Assembly: GCA_043776635.1 (NCBI GenBank)
Contig: JAYVRA010000021.1
Span: 19,692 to 83,691 of the forward strand
Source of the DNA: JANMEX01 sp043776635
GTDB taxonomy: Bacteria > Pseudomonadota > Alphaproteobacteria > Rhizobiales > Rhizobiaceae
Length of the DNA stretch: 64,000 nt
Reading direction: 5' to 3'
The notes under the pieces are model-generated. The model saw only the letters and a program-made list of their open reading frames with translations. It was not told where the DNA came from and searched no databases. Shown piece by piece: positions 25,182 to 34,934 of the stretch. A program made the position numbers and the translations under genes. Each line of letters begins with the position of its first letter. Position 1 is the stretch's first letter.

Positions 25182-28100
25182 CTACTCCGCTGCCACGCTC
25201 ATTCGTGCCTGTTCCATCTCGATCAAGGCGCGGCGGTATTCTACCGGCATGACTTTGCGGAACTTGGCGCGATAACCGGCCCAATTGTCTAAAATCGCCT
25301 TCGCCCTTGTCGAACCGGTGAAATGCATATGATTGGAGATCAACTGATAGAGCCGCTCTTCATCATGGCGTGTCATATCTCCAGAGACATCGACACGGCC
25401 TTTGTGGGCTAAGTCGCCGCCGTGATGATGCAGCTTTTCGAGCAAATCATCTTCTTCCGGTACCGGCTCGAGTTCAACCATCGCCATGTTGCAGCGCTGC
25501 GCGAAATCGCCTTCCTCGTCCAAAACATAGGCCACACCGCCGGACATGCCAGCCGCGAAGTTGCGGCCTGTCTGGCCGAGCACGACGACTATACCGCCCG
25601 TCATATATTCACAGCCATGATCGCCCACACCTTCAACAACCGCAATCGCACCGGAGTTTCGAACAGCGAAGCGCTCACCCGCCACACCACGGAAATAGCA
25701 ATCGCCTTCCGTTGCGCCGTAGAGAACAGTGTTGCCGACAATGATGGATTCTTCAGCCACAATCTTCGACTTATCTGATGGACGGATAATTATGCGCCCG
25801 CCCGATAACCCTTTGCCGACATAATCATTGCCATCACCAGTGAGCTCAAACGTGATGCCATGGGCCAAGAAAGCGCCGAACGACTGACCCGCAGTGCCCG
25901 TCAAAGCCACATGAATGGTGTTGTCCGGCAGTCCCTTTTGACCAAAACGCTTGGCAACCATGCCTGAAAGCATCGCACCTGCCGAACGGTCAACGTTCTT
26001 GATTTCCGTGGTTATTTTCACCGGTTGCTTTGTGGTCAAAGCAGTCGCTGCCTCGGCAATCAGCTTGCGGTCAAGCACATCAGATATCGGATGCACTTGG
26101 CGCTTGGTCCAGCGCGTTTCGTCAACCGGTGCTTCCGGCTTGTAGAAGATTTTCGTGAAGTCCAAACCCTTGGCCTTCCACAGCGAAATCATTTCTTCCT
26201 TTTCAAGCAGTTCCGAACGCCCGACGAGATCGACGAGTTTGCGAACACCCATCGCCGCCAACAGTGAACGGACTTCTTCGGCCACAAAGAAGAAATAGTT
26301 GATGACATGTTCAGGTGTGCCGTTGAAGCGTTTGCGCAAGACGGGATCTTGCGTCGCCACACCAACTGGGCAAGTGTTTAAATGGCACTTGCGCATCATG
26401 ATGCAGCCAACAGCAATAAGAGGAGCTGTAGAGAATCCGAATTCATCCGCACCCAAAAGTGCGCCGACAATCACGTCACGGCCTGTGCGCAAACCGCCAT
26501 CCACTTGCAACGCAATGCGTGAGCGCAGGCCGTTGAGCACCAGCGTTTGCTGGGTTTCGGCAAGGCCCATTTCCCACGGGCTACCGGCATGTTTGATAGA
26601 CGTCAAAGGCGAAGCACCGGTGCCGCCATCATAGCCGGAGATAGTGATATGGTCCGCGCGCGCCTTGGCAACGCCAGCCGCAACTGTGCCGACGCCCACT
26701 TCGGACACCAGTTTTACGGAAACATCCGCATCCGGGTTGACATTTTTCAAATCGAATATCAGCTGAGCCAAGTCTTCGATGGAGTAAATATCATGATGCG
26801 GCGGTGGCGAAATAAGGCCGACGCCGGGCGTTGAATGCCGCGTCTTGGCAATTGTCGCGTCTACCTTATGGCCCGGCAATTGCCCGCCTTCACCGGGTTT
26901 TGCACCCTGCGCGACTTTGATTTGCATCATGTCGGAGTTAACCAAATATTCTGCCGTCACGCCAAAGCGACCCGACGCCACCTGCTTGATAGCCGAGCGC
27001 TCAGGATTGCGCGATCCATCCGGCAGCGGCAAATAACGATCCGGCTCTTCGCCGCCTTCGCCGGTGTTGGACTTACCGCCGATTTGGTTCATCGCAATCG
27101 CCAGTGTCGCATGCGCCTCACGTGAAATCGAACCGAATGACATGGCGCCCGTCGAGAAGCGCTTGACGATTTCGGATGCCGGCTCAACCTCATCAACCGG
27201 GATTGGTTTTAAGCCTAAATCTTCTGCCATCTTGATCTTGAAAAGCCCGCGAATGGTCTGCGCCCGCGCGGCCTTATCGTTCACCATCGCAGAATACTCT
27301 GCGAAGGTTTCAGGCTCGTTTTGGCGCACGGCGTGCTGCAATTTCGCAACGGCATCAGGCGACCAGAGATGTGCTTCGCCGCGCATACGGAACACATACT
27401 CACCGCCCACTTCGAGAGAACGTGCCAGTACCGGATCATTGGAGAAAGCGGACGTGTGACGGCGAACAGTTTCTTCCGCCACCTCTGCCATGCCGACGCC
27501 TTCGATGGTAGTCGAAGTGCCGCTGAAATACTTGTCCACGAAGTCCGTCTTCAATCCAATCGCATCAAAAATCTGCGCGCCACAGTAAGATTGATAAGTG
27601 GAAATGCCCATCTTGGACATGACCTTCAAAATGCCCTTACCGACCGATTTGATGTAACGATAGACCAGTTCTTCGCTCTCAACTTCCGGCGGAAAGTCAC
27701 CGCGCACGTGCATGTCTTCCAGCGTTTCAAATGCCAAATAAGGATTGATCGCCTCCGCGCCATAGCCTGCCAGACAGCAGAAATGATGCACCTCACGTGG
27801 CTCGCCAGTCTCGAGCACAAGGCCAACGGCGGTGCGCAAGCCCTTGCGGATAAGGTGATGATGCACAGCCGCTGTCGCCAGCAAAGCGGGGATTGGAATG
27901 CGATCAGAACCAACCTGACGGTCAGACAGGATGATGATGTTATAGCCACCCGCCACAGCCGCTTCGGCACGGTCACACAGGCGGGACAAAGCGCCCGCCA
28001 TGCCGCTTGCGCCTTCGCTCGTTGGATAGGTCATATCCAACGTTTTGGTATCAAAGCGATCTTCGGTATGACCGATGCAGCGAATTTTTTCTAAATCTTC

Positions 28101-29900
28101 GTTGGTCAAAATCGGCTGGCGCACCTCCAGACGCTTGCGACGTGAGTTTCCTTCAAGGTCAAAAATGTTCGGACGGGGGCCGATGAACGAGACAAGGCTC
28201 ATCACCAGCTCTTCGCGAATAGGGTCAATCGGCGGGTTGGTTACTTGCGCAAAGTTCTGCTTAAAATAGGTGTAAAGCAGCTTGGACATATCCGACATCG
28301 CCGAAATTGGAGTGTCTGTGCCCATGGATCCGAGAGCCTCTTGGCCAGTTGTGCCCATTGGAGCCATCAGAACTTTGGTATCTTCTTGCGTATAGCCAAA
28401 CGCCTGCTGACGGTCGAGCAAAGCCACATCTGTGCGCGCCGCGCGCGGCTCAACCGGCTTCAGCTCCTCCAATACAAGCTGCGTACGCTTTAGCCAGTCT
28501 TGATAGGGATAGGCCATTGCCATCTCAGTCTTGATTTCTTCATCGGAAATAATGCGGCCCAACTCCAAGTCAATCAGCAACATTTTTCCCGGTTGCAAGC
28601 GCCACTTTTTGACAATTTTCTCTTCGGCAACAGGCAACGCACCAGCTTCTGACGCCATAATCACGCGGTCATCATCTGTCACAATGTAGCGGGCCGGACG
28701 CAAGCCGTTGCGGTCCAGCGTCGCGCCAATCTGGCGACCATCGGTAAACACGACTGCTGCCGGGCCGTCCCAGGGCTCCATCAACGCCGCGTGATACTCG
28801 TAAAAAGCTTTGCGTTCGGGCGACATTTGCTTGTTGCCAGCCCATGCTTCCGGGATGAGCATCATCATCGAATGCGCCAGCGAATAGCCACCTTGGTTCA
28901 AAAATTCGAGCGCATTGTCAAAGCAAGCGGTGTCGGATTGACCTTCATAGGAAATCGGCCAAAGCTTGGAAATATCATTGCCGAACAGCTCCGAATCCAC
29001 CGAGGCTTGTCGCGCTGCCATCCAGTTGACGTTGCCGCGCAGTGTGTTGATTTCTCCGTTGTGCGCCACCATCCGGTAAGGATGCGCCAGCTTCCAAGAC
29101 GGGAATGTGTTGGTGGAAAAACGCTGATGCACCAGAACGAGCGCGGATTCAAAGCGAGGGTCGGCCAAGTCCTTGTAGTAAGCAGCAACCTGGTAGGCGA
29201 GGAACATGCCCTTATAAACCACCGTGCGCGAGGACATGGAGACAATGTAGAAGCCGTTGTCGCGGCCTTCCGTTTCTTTGTAGATTCGGCTGGAAATAAC
29301 CTTGCGCAGGATAAACATCCGGCGCTCAAAGCTATCTTGACAGGTGATGCCTTGTCCGCGACCTATGAACACCAAGCGATGATGCGGTTCAGTGGCAGCA
29401 ATTTCAGGGTCTCTGGAAAGTGACGCATTATCAACAGGTACATCACGGAAGCCAAGCAGCACCTGGCCCTCGGAAGCCACGGCCTCACGGGTTACGTTTT
29501 CACAATGCGCACGCAATTCGGCATCTTGCGGCATAAACATGTAGCCGACGGCGTAGTCACCAACCGGTGGCAACTCAACGCCGAGCGCTGCCATTTCCTC
29601 ACGGTAAAAACGATCTGGAATTTGCACCAGCAAACCCGCACCGTCGCCCATCAAAGGATCAGCACCGACAGCGCCGCGATGGGTCAGGTTTTCAAGCATA
29701 AACAGACCGTCTTTAACGATCTGATGCGACTTGACGCCCTTGATGTTGGCAACAAAGCCAACGCCGCAGGCATCATGCTCATTGCGCGGATCATAAAGAC
29801 CCTGAGCGTGTGGAAGCCCGAAAGTTTTGGTCGATTTGACTGCGCGGGTCTGCACAGCCTGAATCAAGTCCTGAGCTACAGATGGCGTCACAATCGACAT
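25182..29900 (-). CDS. gltB: Glutamate synthase (NADPH) large subunit
   Basis: ATG 29900 has GGAAGG eight bases upstream and is preferred over GTG 29930. The 1572-residue protein has a propeptide ending before Cys45 (NEHDACGVGF), which becomes the N-terminal nucleophile of the glutaminase domain. A central domain follows, then the FMN-binding synthase domain (RHSTPGVGLISPPPHHD and YDGGTGASPLTSIKHAG), the iron-sulphur ligands of MRKCHLNTCPVG, and the C-terminal GXGXG helix (SGGVAYVLDEEG). It makes two glutamates from glutamine and 2-oxoglutarate with GltD. Confidence 0.97.
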   Translation of the reverse strand: MSIVTPSVAQDLIQAVQTRAVKSTKTFGLPHAQGLYDPRNEHDACGVGFVANIKGVKSHQIVKDGLFMLENLTHRGAVGADPLMGDGAGLLVQIPDRFYREEMAALGVELPPVGDYAVGYMFMPQDAELRAHCENVTREAVASEGQVLLGFRDVPVDNASLSRDPEIAATEPHHRLVFIGRGQGITCQDSFERRMFILRKVISSRIYKETEGRDNGFYIVSMSSRTVVYKGMFLAYQVAAYYKDLADPRFESALVLVHQRFSTNTFPSWKLAHPYRMVAHNGEINTLRGNVNWMAARQASVDSELFGNDISKLWPISYEGQSDTACFDNALEFLNQGGYSLAHSMMMLIPEAWAGNKQMSPERKAFYEYHAALMEPWDGPAAVVFTDGRQIGATLDRNGLRPARYIVTDDDRVIMASEAGALPVAEEKIVKKWRLQPGKMLLIDLELGRIISDEEIKTEMAMAYPYQDWLKRTQLVLEELKPVEPRAARTDVALLDRQQAFGYTQEDTKVLMAPMGTTGQEALGSMGTDTPISAMSDMSKLLYTYFKQNFAQVTNPPIDPIREELVMSLVSFIGPRPNIFDLEGNSRRKRLEVRQPILTNEDLEKIRCIGHTEDRFDTKTLDMTYPTSEGASGMAGALSRLCDRAEAAVAGGYNIIILSDRQVGSDRIPIPALLATAAVHHHLIRKGLRTAVGLVLETGEPREVHHFCCLAGYGAEAINPYLAFETLEDMHVRGDFPPEVESEELVYRYIKSVGKGILKVMSKMGISTYQSYCGAQIFDAIGLKTDFVDKYFSGTSTTIEGVGMAEVAEETVRRHTSAFSNDPVLARSLEVGGEYVFRMRGEAHLWSPDAVAKLQHAVRQNEPETFAEYSAMVNDKAARAQTIRGLFKIKMAEDLGLKPIPVDEVEPASEIVKRFSTGAMSFGSISREAHATLAIAMNQIGGKSNTGEGGEEPDRYLPLPDGSRNPERSAIKQVASGRFGVTAEYLVNSDMMQIKVAQGAKPGEGGQLPGHKVDATIAKTRHSTPGVGLISPPPHHDIYSIEDLAQLIFDLKNVNPDADVSVKLVSEVGVGTVAAGVAKARADHITISGYDGGTGASPLTSIKHAGSPWEMGLAETQQTLVLNGLRSRIALQVDGGLRTGRDVIVGALLGADEFGFSTAPLIAVGCIMMRKCHLNTCPVGVATQDPVLRKRFNGTPEHVINYFFFVAEEVRSLLAAMGVRKLVDLVGRSELLEKEEMISLWKAKGLDFTKIFYKPEAPVDETRWTKRQVHPISDVLDRKLIAEAATALTTKQPVKITTEIKNVDRSAGAMLSGMVAKRFGQKGLPDNTIHVALTGTAGQSFGAFLAHGITFELTGDGNDYVGKGLSGGRIIIRPSDKSKIVAEESIIVGNTVLYGATEGDCYFRGVAGERFAVRNSGAIAVVEGVGDHGCEYMTGGIVVVLGQTGRNFAAGMSGGVAYVLDEEGDFAQRCNMAMVELEPVPEEDDLLEKLHHHGGDLAHKGRVDVSGDMTRHDEERLYQLISNHMHFTGSTRAKAILDNWAGYRAKFRKVMPVEYRRALIEMEQARMSVAAE

Positions 29901-30316
29901 GGGTCTATCCTTCCAAATTTGCCCGCACACCAGCGTAGAGGCGTGGTATCGGGCTATAGATTCAACTGCCCTAAATCAAATCAATGCTCGTTTCGGGTTC
30001 CAGCAATTTTACTGTTCTTTCAGCGCAATGGCCCGCACCGCAAACGCCGGAACACTGCGCACCATACATCAGCCAATTTTAACCCGTAATATATGACAGT
30101 ACTACTGTCCTATTTTCATATGACAGGTTTTGGATTATCACACAAGAGATCGACATGAAAAAATGGGTTTTCACCGAATTGATATGAAAAACTAATAAAA
30201 ACAGTGGATTCCACTATAAAAGCCAATTCTGGCTTTCCAATTTTCATTTTGAGCCGCAAATGACATTGCTTCTGACTAAGGGACAGGGCGTATATTACCC
30301 GAAAGGACCATAAAAC
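29901..30316. promoter_or_regulatory. Divergent upstream region of gltB and the aldolase gene
   Basis: No gene is seen. A perfect small palindrome, gacagta-c-tactgtc, lies at 30095-30109 and could be an operator. AAAGGACC precedes the aldolase ATG at 30317. The region must hold promoters for both divergent genes, but none matched consensus well. Confidence 0.5.
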
Positions 30317-31366
30317 ATGATTTTCGCCTCGGATAATTGGGCCGCCGTTCATCCTAAAATAGCGGACAATCTGTCACGCCATTCTATTGGCTATGTGGCT
30401 GCCTATGGCAATAGCGATTTGGATAAGTCTATCGCAGAAAAATTTGCTGAAATTTTTGAATGCGAATTGTCAGTATATTTCGTAGCGACAGGCACAGCCG
30501 CCAATTCACTCTCCATCGCGGCCACCAACAGACCCGGCGGAATTACATTTTGTCACAGCACCGCGCATGTGGCGGAAGATGAATGCGGCGCGGTCGAATA
30601 TCTCACCGGCGGATCGCGACTGCATTTGGTTCCGGGGCTTCATGGTAAGATGGATTTGGCATTGCTGGAAAAGGCTATCGCGAAAAATCCGGCAGTCTTT
30701 GTGCATGGTGGACAGCCGATGGGCATTGCAATTACGCAGGCGACCGAGGCCGGAACTATCCACTCTCTCGATGAGATTTCCGCTATTAGCGCAATCGCCA
30801 AAGCCAATGAATTGCCATTGCATATGGACGGAGCCCGTTTCGCGAATGCGCTGGTATCGCTAGGCTGCACACCTGCGGAAATGACGTGGAAGCGAGGCAT
30901 TGATATTCTCTCTTTCGGAGCCACCAAAAACGGCTGCTGGTGCGCGGAAGCCATTGTTATGTTTGATAAAAAACTGAATGAGCAAATGCCGTTCCTGCGC
31001 AAACGCGCAGCGCAATTGTTTTCAAAGTCGCGGTTTATCTCAGCTCAATTTGAGGCTTATTTTGAAAATGATCTATGGCTTGAAACTGCTCGCCATTCAA
31101 ACGTTATGGCAACAAGTTTAGCCGGAATCATCGGCGCGTCGATAAGTGCGAGACTGGCATGGCAGCCGCAAGCCAATGAAGTTTTCGCGATTTTGAAAAC
31201 TGCAACATGTGAAAAATTGCGCACCGCCGGTGTCGTGTTCTACGACTGGCACGCGCCATCCGACGGCAGCGCAACAGTGGCAAGTGATGAGACAATGGTA
31301 CGAATGGTGACTAGTTTTGCCACGACTGCTCAAGAGGTTGAGGCATTTGGAAACTTGATCGGGTAG
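30317..31366 (+). CDS. Low-specificity L-threonine aldolase / beta-eliminating lyase family
   Basis: The 349-residue PLP enzyme of fold type I cleaves threonine or allo-threonine to glycine and acetaldehyde. The PLP lysine is in DILSFGATKNGCWCAEAIV. The cofactor aspartate region is LPLHMDGARFANALVSLG, and VATGTAANSLSI near residue 55 forms the phosphate site. Length and motifs fit LtaE-like enzymes. AAAGGA precedes the start. It is monocistronic and divergent from gltB. Confidence 0.9.
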   Translation: MIFASDNWAAVHPKIADNLSRHSIGYVAAYGNSDLDKSIAEKFAEIFECELSVYFVATGTAANSLSIAATNRPGGITFCHSTAHVAEDECGAVEYLTGGSRLHLVPGLHGKMDLALLEKAIAKNPAVFVHGGQPMGIAITQATEAGTIHSLDEISAISAIAKANELPLHMDGARFANALVSLGCTPAEMTWKRGIDILSFGATKNGCWCAEAIVMFDKKLNEQMPFLRKRAAQLFSKSRFISAQFEAYFENDLWLETARHSNVMATSLAGIIGASISARLAWQPQANEVFAILKTATCEKLRTAGVVFYDWHAPSDGSATVASDETMVRMVTSFATTAQEVEAFGNLIG

Positions 31367-31625
31367 TGCTGGAATGCCGTATTCATCGCACTAAAGCGGT
31401 ACTTCAAGGCAAGTATTTGTTGCATTATTTTTAACAGTAAGGTGTTTAACGCTGGGTTGAAATATTCTATACTTCACTTTGCTTAATGAATTTTGTGATG
31501 AACAATCGCGGATTATGATTGATGCCGGTGTTCGATGGCAGCCGATACATAAGTATGTAGTGTTTACTTTTTGCGGTATTCTTGGATGTTTATTACAAGA
31601 ACAAGGGTTAAGCGACGAGCCGCGT
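31367..31625. other. Short intergenic region, no supported gene
   Basis: A possible small plus-strand frame (from ATG 31515) runs into the 3' end of the acetyltransferase gene; it lacks a clear ribosome site and recognisable motifs. The first part is AT-rich and shows no strong hairpin. Confidence 0.4.
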
Positions 31626-32210
31626 CTAAGCAGCCCGCGCCACTTTACGAGTAGCTTGAAGCTGCTTGCGGCCAGTGGCGAAAAGGATACCGTATGCGCC
31701 GCTTAGTGCGCCTTCTTTTAGTTCCAGTGCCAACAGGCGTGATTTTTCAAACGGTCCGGGCATGAAAATATCGCCGGTTTTTTCGTTGGTGAAACCGAAG
31801 CGCTTATAATAGGCGGCATCGCCGACCAAAATGATGGCGGCATGTTCCAAGCGGGTGGCTTCATCGATGGCGTGTTTCATCAGTTTGGAGCCGATCCCTA
31901 ACCCTTCGTAGAAGGGATCAACCGCCAAAGGGCCGAGCAGAAGGGCATCGACTTGGATACGCCGGACGCACGGAGAAGCTACGTTCCAGAGACGGACAGT
32001 GCCGATAACGCCGCCATCACTGTTGCGGGCTACGAATGCCAAACCCCCAGCAGGCAAACGGCCGCGACGCAGCTTTTCGGATGACTTGCGTTTGCGGCCC
32101 GGACCCATGGCGCGGTCAAGCAAGGCCTCGCGCTGCGCGGCTTCGTGCGGCATTTCTTCGCCGATGGAAAACGATGCGGCAACATCTGGAATCTTGATAT
32201 TTGTATTCAT
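31626..32210 (-). CDS. GNAT family N-acetyltransferase (YhbS-like)
   Basis: The 194-residue protein has a GNAT fold with GLAFVARNSDGGVIGTVRLW, then LLLGPLAVDPFYEGLGIGSKLMKHAIDEA, which holds the acetyl-CoA pyrophosphate loop (Q/RxxGxG form, here GLGIGS). The segment ILVGDAAYYKRFGF is typical of YhbS-like members. It lies 88 bases downstream of the ornithine decarboxylase gene on the same strand, and I recall this pairing in rhizobia. The substrate is unknown. Confidence 0.85.
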   Translation of the reverse strand: MNTNIKIPDVAASFSIGEEMPHEAAQREALLDRAMGPGRKRKSSEKLRRGRLPAGGLAFVARNSDGGVIGTVRLWNVASPCVRRIQVDALLLGPLAVDPFYEGLGIGSKLMKHAIDEATRLEHAAIILVGDAAYYKRFGFTNEKTGDIFMPGPFEKSRLLALELKEGALSGAYGILFATGRKQLQATRKVARAA

Positions 32211-32298
32211 GGCAAAACCACCTTCCCGAATTTAATGTGAGGGATGCCAGCCCCTGATCCGGGACCGGTTGGCAGCGAAAGTATCGAACCTTTTAAGA

Positions 32299-33432
32299 TT
32301 AGATAATGTAGGCGCGCAGCGGCTCGAAGCCGTTGAAGGCAACGGCAGAATAGGTCGTCGTGTAGGCACCGGTGCCTTCGATCAATACCTCATCGCCAAT
32401 CTCAAGCGCGAGCGGCAAGGCGTAGGGCGTCTTTTCATAGAGCACATCGGCGCTGTCGCATGTTGGGCCGGCTATGATGCATGGCTCGGTCGCTGTGCCA
32501 TCATGCGGGGTAACGATCTGGTAGCGAATGGCCTCATCCATGGTTTCAGCCAAGCCGCCGAATTTGCCAATGTCGAGGTAAACCCAGCGCACATTATCAT
32601 TGTCCGCCTTTTTGGAGATCAACACCACTTCGGTTTTGATAACACCCGCATTGCCCACCATGCCGCGACCGGGCTCGATGATGGTTTCAGGAATGACATT
32701 GCCGAAATGCTTGCGCAATGCGCCGTAGATAGCCTGACCATAGGCTTGCGCCGATGGAACATCTTTGAGATAGCGGGTCGGAAAACCGCCGCCCATATTG
32801 ACGAGGCCAAGTACAATGCCTTCTTCGGCCAAAGTGCCAAATACCATCTTGGCATCAGCTAGCGCATTGTCCCAAGCGTGCAAATTGGTCATTTGCGAGC
32901 CGACATGGAATGAAACTCCCCATGGCACAAGGCCGATGATTTTGGAGTAGCGCAACACATCAATTGCCATGGCAGGCACGCAGCCGAACTTGCGTGTTAG
33001 CGGCCACTCGGCACCTTCACCATCAGTTAATACGCGGCAGAATACTTTTGAACCCCTAGCCACACGACCAATCTTGTCGGCTTCTTCAACGCAGTCGATG
33101 GCGAACAGGCGAATGCCAAGCTCGAAAGCACGGGCCACATCGCGTTCTTTCTTGATGGTGTTGCCGAAGGAAATGCGATCAGCGGCCGCACCGGCGTCCA
33201 GCGCCATTTCGATTTCGTTGACTGACGCGCAGTCGAAATTTGAGCCCATAGAGGCCAGCAGGCGCAAAATTTCCGGCGCAGGGTTGGCCTTCACGGCATA
33301 ATAAATTTTGCTATCAGGCATGGCTTTTTCAAATGCGTGGAAATTATCGCGCACTACCTCAAGATCGAGCACCATGCACGGGCCGTTTGGACGGCGGGTA
33401 GCCAAAAAATCTGTAACGCGCTGCGTAGCCAT
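32299..33432 (-). CDS. Type III PLP-dependent ornithine/lysine decarboxylase
   Basis: ATG 33432 has GGAG eight bases upstream; a longer frame from 33516 adds residues with no family similarity. The 377-residue alanine-racemase-fold enzyme has the PLP lysine in IYYAVKANPAPEILRLL and HVGSQ for stacking. GGGFPTRYL is the phosphate site, and EPGRGMVGNAG and the catalytic Cys in AGPTCDSADVLYE come later. It converts ornithine (perhaps also lysine) to putrescine (or cadaverine). A long structured leader precedes it, and homospermidine synthase elsewhere in the window would use the putrescine. Confidence 0.93.
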   Translation of the reverse strand: MATQRVTDFLATRRPNGPCMVLDLEVVRDNFHAFEKAMPDSKIYYAVKANPAPEILRLLASMGSNFDCASVNEIEMALDAGAAADRISFGNTIKKERDVARAFELGIRLFAIDCVEEADKIGRVARGSKVFCRVLTDGEGAEWPLTRKFGCVPAMAIDVLRYSKIIGLVPWGVSFHVGSQMTNLHAWDNALADAKMVFGTLAEEGIVLGLVNMGGGFPTRYLKDVPSAQAYGQAIYGALRKHFGNVIPETIIEPGRGMVGNAGVIKTEVVLISKKADNDNVRWVYLDIGKFGGLAETMDEAIRYQIVTPHDGTATEPCIIAGPTCDSADVLYEKTPYALPLALEIGDEVLIEGTGAYTTTYSAVAFNGFEPLRAYII

Positions 33433-33870
33433 AATGCTGTCTCCAATGCTGCAAACCAACCTTCGTGATTGGTCAAATCGAATGCGAACGGAACTGCGCT
33501 TCACGCGCAAAACCAATAGACAAATGCGAAATAGCTTCCCGAAGGTCCAGCCGGTGGAGACGCCGAACCCCTGAAAACGCTTTACGCTGCGATTGGAATA
33601 AGCGAACGGCTTATCCCGATTTGTCTGCCATGGATTGGAGTTGCCTCCTCACATCCGGCAATGAAGGTGTGCCTCTTCAGTGACTTCGACTTTTGGACAG
33701 TCGAGTGAGACCAAAAAAGCCCGCACCGTCGTTGCTTCAAGGCGTCCACGGTTCTTCGTTGAACCAACTGGGAGGTATTACTCTCAGCTACCGTCTCGGC
33801 TTTTAACCGAGGGACGCCCACAGGCTCGTGCGACTTTGGGCAAAGCGTACATAGGACCGATTTCATGACA
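33433..33870 (-). ncRNA. Candidate speF-type 5' leader RNA of the ornithine decarboxylase gene
   Basis: About 440 bases precede the decarboxylase ATG without an annotated gene. On the minus strand several hairpins are visible: CTCGG/CCGAG around 33789-33810, CGACT/AGTCG around 33685-33702, and GGGATAAGC/GCTTATTCC (33617-33609 with 33603-33595). A GC-rich stretch followed by T6 (33718-33713) looks like an attenuator. A conserved 'speF' RNA motif is known upstream of ornithine decarboxylase genes in alphaproteobacteria; the position and size fit, but I could not check the covariance model. A 112-codon open frame (33920-33582), with an internal ATG at 33866, also runs through it. Confidence 0.65.
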
Positions 33871-33964
33871 AAACAATGAATATTTTCGCCCGGAAAAAAA
33901 TAATTGCACACCCGATTCATTAAGGCCTATGTTCACTATTAGTGAACAATCAGAGGCATTTTCG

Positions 33965-34879
33965 ATGGATACACTGACACGGATGCGCGCCTACATTGAT
34001 GTCGTCGAAGCAGAAGGATTTTCTGCCGCGGCGCGTAAAGTTGGGCGCTCCAAGGCGCTTTTGTCCAAATATGTCCGTGAATTGGAGGATGAGCTCGGCG
34101 CATTGCTCTTAAATCGTACGACAAGGCAGTTTTCGCTCACCGAAGCGGGTCACACTTACTATCAACGCTCGTCAGAATTGGTTCGCGAAATTGATACGCT
34201 GCAAGAGGTTGTGCGTGATGCCAGCGGGGATGTGAAGGGGCGAATCAAACTATCCGCGCCGCGTACATTAGTCGACACGCGCTATGGGCAAGCGCTGGTG
34301 GACTTCGCTTTGGCCTATCCGGATGTGATGCTGGACATAAGATTGGACGATCGTTTCGTCGATTTGGTCGAAGAAGGCTTTGATCTGGCGCTTCGCATTA
34401 CTCGGATGGAGGATTCATCTCTGATCGCCAAGCGCCTGGCGCCATTTTCTGTTGTGCTTTGCGCGTCACCCAGCTTAATCCAAAAGGTCGGTTCGCCGCA
34501 ACGTCCGCAAGACCTATCCAAGCTGCCTTGCATCGTTGATACAAACTCGCGTGGCCTTGGGAACTGGCCGTTTGAGGGGCCGGATGGCGCGGCAAGCCCG
34601 GTTAGTGTTAAAGCCCGGTTCGAGGTCAACAGTCCGTTTCCGGCCTGCCGCGCGGCTGTGGCAGGCATTGGCTTCGTTATGCTGCCCGATTTTGTTGCTG
34701 CAGAGGAACTGAAGAGTGGCCGGTTGCAGCGCGTTTTAACGAATTATAAGGTTGGTTCCGGTGGCATTTATGCGGTTTATCCGCACCGGCGCTATTTGCC
34801 GGCCAAGGTTCGGGTGCTGGTGGATTTTTTGTCACAATGGTTCAAGGCGCATGAAACGTTAGCGACAGAATCTGCTTAA
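33965..34879 (+). CDS. LysR family transcriptional regulator
   Basis: ATG 33965 follows AGAGG by about eight bases and begins the canonical helix-turn-helix (MDTLTRMRAYIDVVEAEGFSAAARKVGRSKALLSKYVRELE, read in parts). The 304-residue protein continues with a LysR substrate domain (GRIKLSAPRTLVDTRYGQAL, later GIGFVMLPDFVAAEELKSG). It belongs to the CrgA-like group. The target is unknown; the decarboxylase leader is divergent, and the metal-transport genes are downstream on the same strand. Confidence 0.92.
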   Translation: MDTLTRMRAYIDVVEAEGFSAAARKVGRSKALLSKYVRELEDELGALLLNRTTRQFSLTEAGHTYYQRSSELVREIDTLQEVVRDASGDVKGRIKLSAPRTLVDTRYGQALVDFALAYPDVMLDIRLDDRFVDLVEEGFDLALRITRMEDSSLIAKRLAPFSVVLCASPSLIQKVGSPQRPQDLSKLPCIVDTNSRGLGNWPFEGPDGAASPVSVKARFEVNSPFPACRAAVAGIGFVMLPDFVAAEELKSGRLQRVLTNYKVGSGGIYAVYPHRRYLPAKVRVLVDFLSQWFKAHETLATESA

Positions 34880-34934
34880 TTTAGCCTGATTTCCCAGCCT
34901 TAACTCGTAAAAAAATTTTAGGTTTTACTATAGC

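Noticed and set aside
27321..28094. A 257-codon plus-strand frame inside gltB
   Set aside because: It is antisense to conserved gltB sequence and resembles no protein.
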